Shown in pieces: positions 8,469-15,693 of a stretch of 64,000 bases of DNA. Both the position numbers and the translations under genes were made by a program. Source of the DNA: Micromonospora ferruginea (GTDB lineage: Bacteria > Actinomycetota > Actinomycetes > Mycobacteriales > Micromonosporaceae); NCBI RefSeq assembly GCF_013694245.2, contig NZ_CP059322.2, positions 2,786,001 through 2,850,000 of the forward strand. The letters run 5' to 3'. Position 1 is the stretch's first letter. The number at the start of each line of letters is the position of its first letter. Below the pieces are notes generated by a model. The model was not told the origin of the DNA. It made no database searches and worked only from the letters and a program-made list of their open reading frames with translations.

Positions 8469-8957
8469 TCAGCGCCAGCCGTAGCCGGCGCGCAACGCCG
8501 TCCCGACCCGGTCGAACCGGGACCGGTCGAGCACCGCGCCCTCGCGACGGATGCTGTCCTCGCGCATGGTGAGCACCCGGTCCAGGCGGACCCAACTGGG
8601 CCGCTTCTCCCGATCCCACTCCCCCGGGCCCAGCGACAGCCAGTGCCGCTGGCCGTCCCGGTCGCTCTGGCTGGACAGCATCAGCCCGAACAGGGTGCGG
8701 CTGTGCCGGCCCACCACCAGCACCGGCCGGTCCTTGCCCTGCCGGGGATCGTCCTCGTAGGGCACCCAGGTCCAGACGATCTCGCCCGGGTCCGCCTGCC
8801 CGTCCGGCTCCGGCGCGTACGACAGCTCGCGGCGCTGCAACGCGCTGACCTGGCGCCGGCGCGCGACCTGGGCCGGGATCGGCCCTCCGGCGCCCGCCGG
8901 CGCGGCCCCGGTGATCCGACCGAGCCGGGACGCCACGTTCCTCAACAGACCTGCCAC
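8469..8957 (-). CDS. PemK/MazF-like protein
   Basis: A 162-residue protein. The C-terminal part (about 60-162) resembles the PemK/MazF fold: GEIVWTWVPYEDDPRQGKDRPVLVVGR, then LSSQSDRDGQRHWLSLG and a WVRLDRVLT strand. The PILVV-type strand after a conserved basic loop is the usual MazF landmark. MazF proteins are endoribonuclease toxins, but no antitoxin gene is adjacent and the N-terminal 50 residues are basic and unlike MazF, so a solitary or non-toxic role is possible. The GTG at 8957 was chosen from length; alternatives exist. Confidence 0.7.
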   Translation of the reverse strand: MAGLLRNVASRLGRITGAAPAGAGGPIPAQVARRRQVSALQRRELSYAPEPDGQADPGEIVWTWVPYEDDPRQGKDRPVLVVGRHSRTLFGLMLSSQSDRDGQRHWLSLGPGEWDREKRPSWVRLDRVLTMREDSIRREGAVLDRSRFDRVGTALRAGYGWR

Positions 8958-9086
8958 GGCGGGCAGCCTATCCCCTCGGCACCCGGGGAATCCGGTGGCG
9001 GTCGCCCGCCGGGCGCTGCCGGCCGAGGTGGCCCGGGTGATCGACGCCGACCGACCGGCGGCGGCCCCGGCGGGCACGCCGGCCGG

Positions 9087-9824
9087 TCAGGCCGGGCGGC
9101 GGGCGAGGGCGAGGCTGGTGCGCAGGTCCAGCACGACGGTGCCGCCGAAGCCGTCGACCGCCGCGCCGACCGCGGCCCGGACCCGCTCGCGCAGCTCCGG
9201 CGGGCGGCGCAACTGCGGCGAGAACGTGTCCACCAACCGCAGGTACGCCGCGGTGTCCAGCGGCACCGCGCGACGGAACCGGGACAGCCGCACGTCGGTG
9301 AAGCACCCGCTGTCGACGATGTCGTCGCGGAACCACCCGTCGGGGCGGTCGCCCCGGTCGGCCGGGTCGGCGGTGGAGAACGCGGCCCGGATCGCCTCGC
9401 CCTGCGCGTCCTCGACGTAGGCGTAGCGGTGGCTGAGGACCGCGAGCGTGCCGCCGGGGCGCAGCGCGTCCCGGGCGCGCTGGTTACGGGTGGCCGGGTC
9501 CAGCCAGTGCCAGGCCATCGCGCAGGCCAGCGCCGCGACGCCGCCGGGCGGCGGGCTCCACCGCTCGAAGCTCGACGTCACCACGTCCACGCCCGGGAAC
9601 CGCTCGGCGAGCACCCGGGCCATCCGGGTGTCCGGCTCGACGCAGGTGGTGGCCGCGCCGAGGGCGAGCAGCGCCGCGGTGGCCAGGCCGGTGCCGGCGC
9701 CGACCTCGACCAGGGTCTCCGGCGGGCCGCCGTGGTAGGCGCGGATCGCATCGGCGAAATCGGCCGGGTAGCCCGGGCGCGCCTCGTGGTAGGTGCCGGC
9801 CGTCTCCCCGAACAGTTGCGACAT
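9087..9824 (-). CDS. class I SAM-dependent methyltransferase
   Basis: A 245-residue cytosolic methyltransferase. Features: FGETAGTYHEARPGYP at the N-terminus (typical of UbiE/COQ5-like Methyltransf_11 proteins), motif I VEVGAGTGLATAALLALG, motif II acidic CVEPDTRM, and AMAWHWLDPATR with LRPGGTLAVLSHR. The substrate is unknown. The ATG at 9824 gives a standard length. It is divergent from a NUDIX gene across a 114-nt gap that carries a dispersed GGGGCCCC repeat. Confidence 0.85.
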   Translation of the reverse strand: MSQLFGETAGTYHEARPGYPADFADAIRAYHGGPPETLVEVGAGTGLATAALLALGAATTCVEPDTRMARVLAERFPGVDVVTSSFERWSPPPGGVAALACAMAWHWLDPATRNQRARDALRPGGTLAVLSHRYAYVEDAQGEAIRAAFSTADPADRGDRPDGWFRDDIVDSGCFTDVRLSRFRRAVPLDTAAYLRLVDTFSPQLRRPPELRERVRAAVGAAVDGFGGTVVLDLRTSLALARRPA

Positions 9825-9877
9825 GCCCCCATCCTGCCAGCGCGAACGGCGTCCACGGGTGCCGCGCGCGGTCGGGT

Positions 9878-9930
9878 CAACGGGGTCCCGTTCCTCTACC
9901 GCAGGCGTTAAGAAGGGGCCCCTCCTTAAG
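9878..9930. repeat. dispersed GGGGCCCC-type intergenic repeat, copy A
   Basis: Two short GC palindromes flank a core CCTCTACCG-N4-GCGTTAAG, followed by AAGGGGCCCCTCCTTAAG. The reverse complement of 57368-57420 matches it across the core and the GGGGCCCC arm. It lies 9 nt upstream of the NUDIX start. The two copies show it is a mobile or recurrent intergenic element rather than a gene-specific site. Confidence 0.6.
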
Positions 9931-9938
9931 CTGCGGGC

Positions 9939-10451
9939 ATGGAATTGCCTGACGACTATCCGGTGGTGCGGCGGCGGGCGGTGCGGGTGGTGGTGCTCGA
10001 CGTCGCCGACCGGGTGCTGCTGTTCCACACCCGCGACCCGGAGCATCCCGACCTGGGCGTGTGGTGGGAGCTGCCCGGCGGTGGCCTGGACCCGGGTGAG
10101 ACGTACCGGGAGGCGGCGGTGCGGGAGCTGCGCGAGGAGACCGGCATGGTGGTCGCGCCGGACGAGATCGGCGCGCCGACCTGGCGACGGCGGGCCAGCT
10201 TCCGGCACCGGCAGCGACGACACCTGCAGGACGAGGTGGTGGTGCCGGTGCGGCTGGCCGGCCCCGGACCGGCGGTGGACGGGACGAACCGGCTGGACTA
10301 CGAGGTGGAGGACTACTTCGGGTTCCGGTGGTGGCCGCTGGCCGAGGTGCTCGCCGACCGGCCGCGCTGCTATCCCGGCCGGCTGCCGGAGCTGCTGCCG
10401 GCGTTCCTCGCCGGTACGGAGATCGACGAGCCGTTCGAACTGTGGTCGTGA
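9939..10451 (+). CDS. NUDIX hydrolase
   Basis: A 170-residue protein with a full Nudix box GG-x5-E-x7-REUXEEXG, seen as GGGLDPGETYREAAVRELRE then ETG (about residues 47-69). WWELPGGG precedes it, as is usual. It likely hydrolyses a nucleoside diphosphate linked to another moiety; the substrate cannot be predicted. ATG start at 9939. The next gene (GTG 10492) is 40 nt downstream on the same strand, possibly co-transcribed. Confidence 0.92.
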   Translation: MELPDDYPVVRRRAVRVVVLDVADRVLLFHTRDPEHPDLGVWWELPGGGLDPGETYREAAVRELREETGMVVAPDEIGAPTWRRRASFRHRQRRHLQDEVVVPVRLAGPGPAVDGTNRLDYEVEDYFGFRWWPLAEVLADRPRCYPGRLPELLPAFLAGTEIDEPFELWS

Positions 10452-10491
10452 CCGGGGTGCCGGCCGGCGCGCCAGCGGGCAGAGTGGAGCG

Positions 10492-11709
10492 GTGACTCCT
10501 CTCCACGCACCCCTGGCCCAGTACGCCGAGCGGCTGCACCGCGCCGCCGGCGACACCCACCACGTCGCCTCGCCGCTGGGCGCCTGGCTGCTGCTGGCGT
10601 TGACCGGCCCGGCCGCCACCGGCGAAGCCCGGGCGGCGCTGGCCGAGGCGCTGGGCGTCGACCCGGACGACGCCGCCGCGTCGGCGCGGGCGTTGCTCGC
10701 CGCGCCGCACCCGATGGTCGCCGCGGCCACCGCGCTGTGGGAGCGCACCCCCTTCGAGGAACTGGCCGAGTGGCGGGCCGCCCTGCCCGCGCCCACCGAG
10801 CGGGGTCCGCTGCCCGACCAGGCGGCGCTGGACGCCTGGGCCCGGGACCGGACCGGCGGCCTGATCGAGAGCTTCCCGGTGGACGTCACCCCGGAGACGC
10901 TGCTGATCCTGGCCAACGCGCTGGCCACGCGCGTCTCCTGGGCCGACCCGTTCGCGGTCGCGCCGGCCGCCGAGCTGGGCCCGGGCAGCGCCTGGACCGG
11001 CCGGCTGCGGCAGGTGCTCCGCACGCCCCCGGTCGGGCACCGCTGCTGGGTGTCGGCCACCGAGCGGGCCGGTGACGTGGCGGTGCACGTGGCGCCGGCG
11101 CGCCAGGCCGACGACGGCGCCGGGATGCTCGTGGTGTCGGTCGTCGCCGCGCCGGACGTGCCACCCGTCGACGTGCTGGCCGCCGCGCGGGACCTGGCCG
11201 TCCTCGCCGCCACCGTCGAGGACGGGCCGGTGCCGGGGCGACGGTCGCTGTTCGACCTGCCGCTGGGCGAGGGGCCGCTGTGGACGCTGCGGGAGGAGCC
11301 GACCCGGACCTTCGCCCCCGACCGCCGGGAGGAACGCGCCACCGCCGTGCTGCCGTGCTGGGCGGCGCGCAGCCGGCACGATCTGACCCGGGCCGGGTTC
11401 GGCTTCGACGCGGCGGCGCGGGCGCTGGGCGAGCTGCTCGGGCTGGCCGAGCCGCCGTTCGCCGCGGCCCAGTCGGCGGTGGCGCGGTTCGGCCGGTACG
11501 GCTTCGAGGCCGCCGCGGTGACCGCGTTCGGGATGGTGGCCGGGCTGCCCCCGGAGGGCGTCGCCCGCGTGGCGGACCTGCGCTTCGCCCACCCGTACGC
11601 GGTGGTCGCGGTCGCCACCGACGCCGCGGGCGGCCCCTGGCACGCGCTCCCGGTCTATTCCGCCTGGGTCGCGGACCCGGAGGACGTCCCGGCCGACGAG
11701 GCCCGCTGA
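10492..11709 (+). CDS. serpin-like protein
   Basis: A 405-residue protein of about serpin length. Serpin-like landmarks in order: HHVASPLGAWLLLALTG with ALAEALG near residues 20-60 (compare serpin 'SPLSI...LGA...ELLEALG'), ILANALATRVSWADPF near 138 (compare 'LVNAIYFKGKWEKPF'), and RYGFEAAAVTAFGMV near 340, which matches the hinge of the reactive-centre loop. No signal peptide is evident, so it would act in the cytosol or have lost inhibitory function. It begins at GTG 10492 and overlaps the convergent DinB gene by 55 nt. The family call is from pattern only. Confidence 0.6.
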   Translation: MTPLHAPLAQYAERLHRAAGDTHHVASPLGAWLLLALTGPAATGEARAALAEALGVDPDDAAASARALLAAPHPMVAAATALWERTPFEELAEWRAALPAPTERGPLPDQAALDAWARDRTGGLIESFPVDVTPETLLILANALATRVSWADPFAVAPAAELGPGSAWTGRLRQVLRTPPVGHRCWVSATERAGDVAVHVAPARQADDGAGMLVVSVVAAPDVPPVDVLAAARDLAVLAATVEDGPVPGRRSLFDLPLGEGPLWTLREEPTRTFAPDRREERATAVLPCWAARSRHDLTRAGFGFDAAARALGELLGLAEPPFAAAQSAVARFGRYGFEAAAVTAFGMVAGLPPEGVARVADLRFAHPYAVVAVATDAAGGPWHALPVYSAWVADPEDVPADEAR

Positions 11710-12212
11710 CGCCCGTCGGCGTCGAGGATCTGCTCCCGCAGGATGTCCGCGTGCCCGCAGTGCTGCGCGAGCTCGCGCAGCACGTGCAGGTAGACCCACC
11801 GCAGCGGGAGCGGCCCCCGTCGGTGCCCGCGCAGCACGTCGTCCGGCCCGAGGGACGACGTCGCCCGCCGCGACGCCTCGCAGGCGTCGCGGTGGGCCTG
11901 CCGGACCGTGGCGATCGTGTCGCCGTCGTCGAGGACGAACGAGTCCGCCGACCGCTCGGGGATGCCGATCCGCGCGCGGGACCGGCCGGTGACCGCCTCG
12001 TCGAACCAGACCTTCTCCACGAACGTCGCGTGCTTCACCAAGCCCAGCAGCGTGGTCCGGGAGGGCACCAGCGACCGGCGCGCCTGCTCCTCGGTCAGCC
12101 CGTCCAGGCAGCCGTCGAGCGCCGCGCGGTGCTCGTCGAGGAACGCCTCGAACTGGCCGCCGGCCGGCAGCGCCACGACCCGGTCCGCGAAGGTGGGTGG
12201 GAAGGCGGGCAT
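11655..12212 (-). CDS. DinB/DUF664-family protein
   Basis: A 185-residue helical protein. Family features: LDGLTEEQARRSLVPSRTTLLGLVKHATFVEKVWF (the first metal-binding His region) and the C-terminal RWVYLHVLRELAQHCGHADILREQI, carrying the other His ligands. DUF664/DinB_2 proteins are mycothiol-dependent or metal-binding enzymes in actinobacteria, many uncharacterised. The substrate is unknown. Its last 55 nt overlap the serpin-like gene tail to tail. Confidence 0.85.
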   Translation of the reverse strand: MPAFPPTFADRVVALPAGGQFEAFLDEHRAALDGCLDGLTEEQARRSLVPSRTTLLGLVKHATFVEKVWFDEAVTGRSRARIGIPERSADSFVLDDGDTIATVRQAHRDACEASRRATSSLGPDDVLRGHRRGPLPLRWVYLHVLRELAQHCGHADILREQILDADGRQRASSAGTSSGSATQAE

Positions 12213-12258
12213 GCCCGAAGCATGCCAGAACGTGCTCCGGCGCGGGCGTCCGGCCGGG

Positions 12259-13419
12259 TCAGCCCGCGCTGAGGTCGGTGCGACGCACGAGCCACCAGAC
12301 GACGAGCAGGGCCAGCGCGGCCAGGCCCAGATAGCCGGACGCGACGATCAGGTGGAACTCGGGGATCCGGCTGCCCGGCTGGTACTGCAGGTGCTGCTGC
12401 AGATGGTGGTCGGCGAAGCAGGTGAACGTCTCGCCGCTGCCGTTGTCCGGCGGGCAGAGCCGCTGCAGCTCCACGCCGGTGAGCTCGCGGCCGGAGGCGT
12501 CGAACGCGCCGGACGGCCCGTCGAGGCCGTAGTCGATCATGCCGCCGCTGACGACCAGGGCGTTGTCGCGCAGCACGTCCAGGTTCGGCCCGCCGATGGG
12601 CCGGTGCGCGGACAGCGGCTGCATCAGCGTGGGGTACCGCCACTGGACGAGGTAGGTCAGGCCGACGAAGCCCGCGATCGCCACGAACACGGCCGGGAGC
12701 GTACGCCGGAGCGCGGCGCCGAGCGCGACGCCGACCGCGAACCAGGCGAGGCTGATCGCCACCGGCAGCATCCCGGTGTTCACAAACGGCAGGTACTCGA
12801 AGAGGGTCACCGGCGCGACCAGGGCGATCGTCCGCTGGAGGTGGTCGCTGACGCCGCCCACGACCGCGGTCACCGCAGCCACGAACAGGCCGAGCGCGCC
12901 GAGCCTGCTCCACAGCCAGCGGGTCGGCGAGACGTCCTGGCTCCAGGCCAGCAGCAGGGTCCGCTGCTCGTGCTCCCGGCTCAGCACCGGAACGCCGACG
13001 AACAGGCCGATCAGCAGCGGCATGTACTGCACGACCCGCGCCAGCGAGTCCAGGGTCAGCGCCAGCGCCCCGGAGCCGGCGAGCCGCCGGCTCTGCGGGG
13101 AGTTGTCCGGGCAGAACGACTCGTGGCACTGGTGCCACAGGTCCGTCAGCTCCGTCGACAGGTAGGTCATCCAGCCCACCAGGACCGCGGCCAGGACGAG
13201 GGTGCCGATCAGGGTCCAGCGGTGCTGGCGCCAGGTCAGCCACAGCAGGCCGCGCAGCCCGCCGCCGGACCCGGGATCCTCCGGGCGCTGGTCGGGGACC
13301 GCGTCGGCCACCAGGAAGCCCGCGCCCGCCCGGCCCTCGCTCCGCTCGGTGCGTTCGCTCATGCCGTGCCAGCCGGGCATGCCCTCACGGCCCTCGCTCC
13401 GCTCGGTGCGTTCGCTCAT
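12259..13419 (-). CDS. ABC transporter permease of the YtrA-type operon
   Basis: A 386-residue membrane protein: a charged, repetitive N-terminus (MSERTERSEGREG occurs twice, about 19 residues apart), then about six transmembrane helices, including WTLIGTLVLAAVLVGWMTYL, MPLLIGLFVGVPVLSREHE and a C-terminal LAALALLVVWWLV. The REHEQRTLLLAWSQDVSPTRW segment after helix two is typical of ABC-2 type permeases. Its ATG overlaps the stop of the ATPase gene (ATGA). With the ATPase it forms an exporter; the cargo is unknown. The repeated N-terminus arises from the DNA repeats annotated at the same position. Confidence 0.85.
   Translation of the reverse strand: MSERTERSEGREGMPGWHGMSERTERSEGRAGAGFLVADAVPDQRPEDPGSGGGLRGLLWLTWRQHRWTLIGTLVLAAVLVGWMTYLSTELTDLWHQCHESFCPDNSPQSRRLAGSGALALTLDSLARVVQYMPLLIGLFVGVPVLSREHEQRTLLLAWSQDVSPTRWLWSRLGALGLFVAAVTAVVGGVSDHLQRTIALVAPVTLFEYLPFVNTGMLPVAISLAWFAVGVALGAALRRTLPAVFVAIAGFVGLTYLVQWRYPTLMQPLSAHRPIGGPNLDVLRDNALVVSGGMIDYGLDGPSGAFDASGRELTGVELQRLCPPDNGSGETFTCFADHHLQQHLQYQPGSRIPEFHLIVASGYLGLAALALLVVWWLVRRTDLSAG
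13331..13419. repeat. 57-nt direct repeats at the permease/ATPase junction
   Basis: Two copies of CGGCCCTCGCTCCGCTCGGT plus GCGTTCGCTCAT begin at 13331 and 13388, exactly 57 nt apart, so the reading frame is kept. Each contains an in-frame ATG on the minus strand and encodes MSERTERSEGREG. The same unit recurs at 14350-14420. The copy at 13388-13419 supplies both the permease start codon and the ATPase stop. Confidence 0.75.
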
Positions 13420-14420
13420 GCCGCCGCCTCCCGGGCACGGTGCGCCGCCGCCGACGCCTTCAGGTGGGTGAGGATCAGCTCGTCCAGGGTGAGGGGCTGG
13501 ACGGTCCAGCCGGGGGCGACGACGGCGTGCGCGGTCGGCTCCGGCGGTCGCCGGAGCACGAACGTGGACTGCCGGTCGGTGTGCTGGGCCTGGACGACCG
13601 TGCCCGGGCCGGGCGGTTGGTCCGCGCGGGGTCCGGTCATGCGGACGTGGCCGTCGAGCAGCTCCTCGACGTCGCCGGTGAGCACGGGCCGACCCGCGTC
13701 GAGCAGCAGCAGATGGTCGCCGACGCCGCTGAGCTCGGCGATGATGTGGGTCGACAGCATGACCGTCATGTCGCCGTCGGCGGCCTCCGCCATGAGTTCG
13801 CCAGTCACCTCGGTGCGGGCCACCGGGTCCAGGTTCGCGAGCGGTTCGTCCAGCAGCAGCACGACCGGCCGGGAACCCAGCGCGACCGCCAGCGCGACCT
13901 GCGCCCGCTGCCCGCCGGAGAGCCGGCCGCAGCGACGGTCCAGCGGGATGTCGAAGCGCGCCAACCAGGACAGCGCCCGCCGCTGGTCCCACACCCGGTT
14001 GGTCGACCGGCCGAAGCGGAGCATGTCCGACACGTTGAAGTCCCGGTAGAGCGACTTGTCCTGGGCCAGGATCGCGACCCGGCTCCCGGCGTCGCCCGAC
14101 TCCCCCCGCGCCACCGGCCGGCCGTGGACCAGCAGCGAGCCATGGGTGGCCGCCAGCGTGCCGGCGATGATGCTCAGCAGCGTCGACTTACCGGCGCCGT
14201 TCGCGCCGACCAGCGCGACGATGCGGCCGGCGGGCAGCTCGAAGCTGCACTCCCGCAGCGCCCAGACGCTGCCGTAGCGCCGGCTCACGTCACGCGCCCG
14301 CACGGCGACGGACCGCTCGCTCATGCTGTGCCGACCGGGCACGCCCTCACGGCCCTCGCTGCGCTCGGTGCGCTCACCCGTGCCGAACCGACCGGGCACG
14401 CCCTCACGGCCCTCGCTCAT
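13416..14420 (-). CDS. ABC transporter ATP-binding protein
   Basis: A 334-residue ATPase. The N-terminal 32 residues come from the junction repeat (MSEGREGVPGRFG, GERTERSEGREG). The ABC fold proper starts at VRARDVSRRYG, with Walker A VGANGAGKST, signature LSGGQRAQVALA, Walker B VVLLLDEP and a switch His in STHIIAE. The C-terminal 90 residues are a typical regulatory tail. The ATG at 14420 overlaps the GntR stop (ATGA). An internal ATG at 14324 would give a conventional 302-residue protein and may be the older start. It powers the adjacent permease. Confidence 0.9.
   Translation of the reverse strand: MSEGREGVPGRFGTGERTERSEGREGVPGRHSMSERSVAVRARDVSRRYGSVWALRECSFELPAGRIVALVGANGAGKSTLLSIIAGTLAATHGSLLVHGRPVARGESGDAGSRVAILAQDKSLYRDFNVSDMLRFGRSTNRVWDQRRALSWLARFDIPLDRRCGRLSGGQRAQVALAVALGSRPVVLLLDEPLANLDPVARTEVTGELMAEAADGDMTVMLSTHIIAELSGVGDHLLLLDAGRPVLTGDVEELLDGHVRMTGPRADQPPGPGTVVQAQHTDRQSTFVLRRPPEPTAHAVVAPGWTVQPLTLDELILTHLKASAAAHRAREAAA
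14350..14420. repeat. further copies of the junction repeat at the GntR/ATPase boundary
   Basis: A full unit begins at 14350 (CGGCCCTCGCTGCGCTCGGT, one base different) and a truncated unit at 14407, again 57 nt apart. The truncated copy ends in the ATG at 14420 that overlaps the GntR stop. The arrangement copies that at 13331-13419. Confidence 0.7.
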
Positions 14421-14854
14421 GCGGCGCCCTCCTTCTTCGGGAGCCCGCCGCCCGGCGCCACGCGCGCGCCCGGCCGGGTCGAGTTCTCCACGATCACCGA
14501 CGCGAGCAGCGCCTGGACGTCCTCGTCCTCCAGGCCGGCGTCGCGGGCCTGGCCCAACCACCGGGCCAGGCTGGCGCGCAGGCGGGCCATGGCGTGCGGG
14601 TCGGCGTCGCCGAGCGTGCCGGTGACGAAGGTGCCCGCGCCCTGCCTCGCCTCCACCAGGCCGGACAGTTCCAGCTCCCGGTAGGCCTTGAGCACCGTGG
14701 TCGGGTTGACCGTGCACGAGGTCACCACGCTGCGCACGGTGGGGAGCTGGTCGCCGGGTCGCAGCGTCCCGATCCGCAGCCCCTCGCGCACCTGGCGGAC
14801 CAGTTGGGCGTACGCGGGGACGCTGCTGGACCGGTCGACGTGGAAATTGATCAC
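14417..14854 (-). CDS. YtrA-subfamily GntR regulator
   Basis: A 145-residue regulator with an N-terminal winged helix: VPAYAQLVRQVREGLRIGTLRPGDQLPTVRSV, then NPTTVLKAYRELELSGLVEARQGAGTFV. A short helical C-terminal domain follows instead of a large ligand domain. This is the YtrA layout, whose members usually sit first in an ABC-transporter operon and repress it. That matches here: the ATPase and permease follow with ATGA overlaps. A probable operator lies just upstream at 14890-14907. Confidence 0.92.
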   Translation of the reverse strand: MINFHVDRSSSVPAYAQLVRQVREGLRIGTLRPGDQLPTVRSVVTSCTVNPTTVLKAYRELELSGLVEARQGAGTFVTGTLGDADPHAMARLRASLARWLGQARDAGLEDEDVQALLASVIVENSTRPGARVAPGGGLPKKEGAA

Positions 14855-14889
14855 CTGGTGGCCTCCCTGCCCGCGCGGCGGCGCAAATT

Positions 14890-14907
14890 GTTCTGCTTAA
14901 GTAGAAC
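14890..14907. promoter_or_regulatory. near-palindromic operator upstream of the GntR operon
   Basis: The 18-bp site GTTCT-G-CTTAAG-T-AGAAC is symmetric except for one pair. It lies 36 nt upstream of the regulator start in an AT-richer stretch, where a YtrA-type autorepressor would be expected to bind. Confidence 0.55.
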
Positions 14908-14943
14908 ACCAGCCAACCAACATGACAAGGACCGCACCGCAGC

Positions 14944-15663
14944 TCACCGGCGACCGGCGATCCCGTCGAGCACGATGGTCAGGTTGTGGTGGAAGGTCTC
15001 CGCCGCGTCGAGGTGCGCGCCGTCGACCACGAGCCGGGCGACCGTGGGATAGCGACCCGTGTCGAGCATGCGGGTCAGGTAGGGCCCGAGCGCGGACTGC
15101 CAGGCGGACACGTCGACACCCGTCGCCCGCGCGGTGCGCCGCTCGGTGACCTCCCGGCGCAGCGCCCCGACGAGGTACGCGTTGAAGGCGCCCAGCGCCC
15201 GCTGGAGGTCGTCGACGTCGCGTACGCCCGGGGCGCGGGCGAGCGCCGCGGCGGTCGCCTCACCGACGGCGAGCGCGTGCGGCCCCAGGTGTGGCCGCGC
15301 GCCGAGCAGGTCGACGAACCACTCGTGGTCGAGCGCGGCCTCGCGGGTCGCCGAGGCCAGGGCGCGCGCGGCGGCACGCCACCCGTCCTGGGTGGCGGTC
15401 CCGGCGATCCCGGCGTAGACCGCGTCGACCATCAGGTCGAGCAGCTCGGAGCGGTGGAGGACGTAGTCGTAGAGCCGCATCGGGCCGACACCCAGCTCCT
15501 TGGCGATCTTGCGGAGGGAGAGCCCGTCGAGGCCGTCCGCGTCGGCGATCCGGGTCGCGGTGGCGGCGATCTTCGCGCGGGTCAGCGGCACCGGCGTCGC
15601 GCGGGGTCGGGGCTCGGGCCGTTCCCAGACCGGCAGGGGTACGTTACCGTACGTCGTATCCAC
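14944..15663 (-). CDS. TetR/AcrR-family repressor (TetR_C-type)
   Basis: About 239 residues from the GTG at 15663. An N-terminal TetR helix-turn-helix (LTRAKIAATATRIADADG, LSLRKIAKELGVGPMRLYDYV) is followed by a TetR_C-like ligand domain (WRAAARALASATREAALDHEWFVDLLG). Start uncertain: the GTG at 15663 lies inside the operator and has no clear ribosome site, so the GTG at 15591 (215 residues) is an alternative and the mRNA may be leaderless. It is divergent from the TetX-like monooxygenase and almost certainly represses it through the inverted repeat between them. Confidence 0.85.
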   Translation of the reverse strand: MDTTYGNVPLPVWERPEPRPRATPVPLTRAKIAATATRIADADGLDGLSLRKIAKELGVGPMRLYDYVLHRSELLDLMVDAVYAGIAGTATQDGWRAAARALASATREAALDHEWFVDLLGARPHLGPHALAVGEATAAALARAPGVRDVDDLQRALGAFNAYLVGALRREVTERRTARATGVDVSAWQSALGPYLTRMLDTGRYPTVARLVVDGAHLDAAETFHHNLTIVLDGIAGRR

Positions 15664-15682
15664 AAAATACAGCGTACGGTAA
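15644..15682. promoter_or_regulatory. TetR operator between repressor and monooxygenase genes
   Basis: Two 16-nt arms (15644-15659 and 15667-15682) pair at 14 of 16 positions around a 7-nt spacer. The outer ten bases, TTACCGTACG and CGTACGGTAA, are perfect. The right arm ends at the AAAGGAGG ribosome site of the monooxygenase, so binding would block both divergent genes. Confidence 0.75.
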
Positions 15683-15693
15683 AGGAGGCGACG

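Noticed and set aside
9878..9930. GGGGCCCC hairpin as a simple terminator
   Set aside because: It lies between two divergent starts, so neither gene needs termination there; the second copy shows it is a dispersed element.
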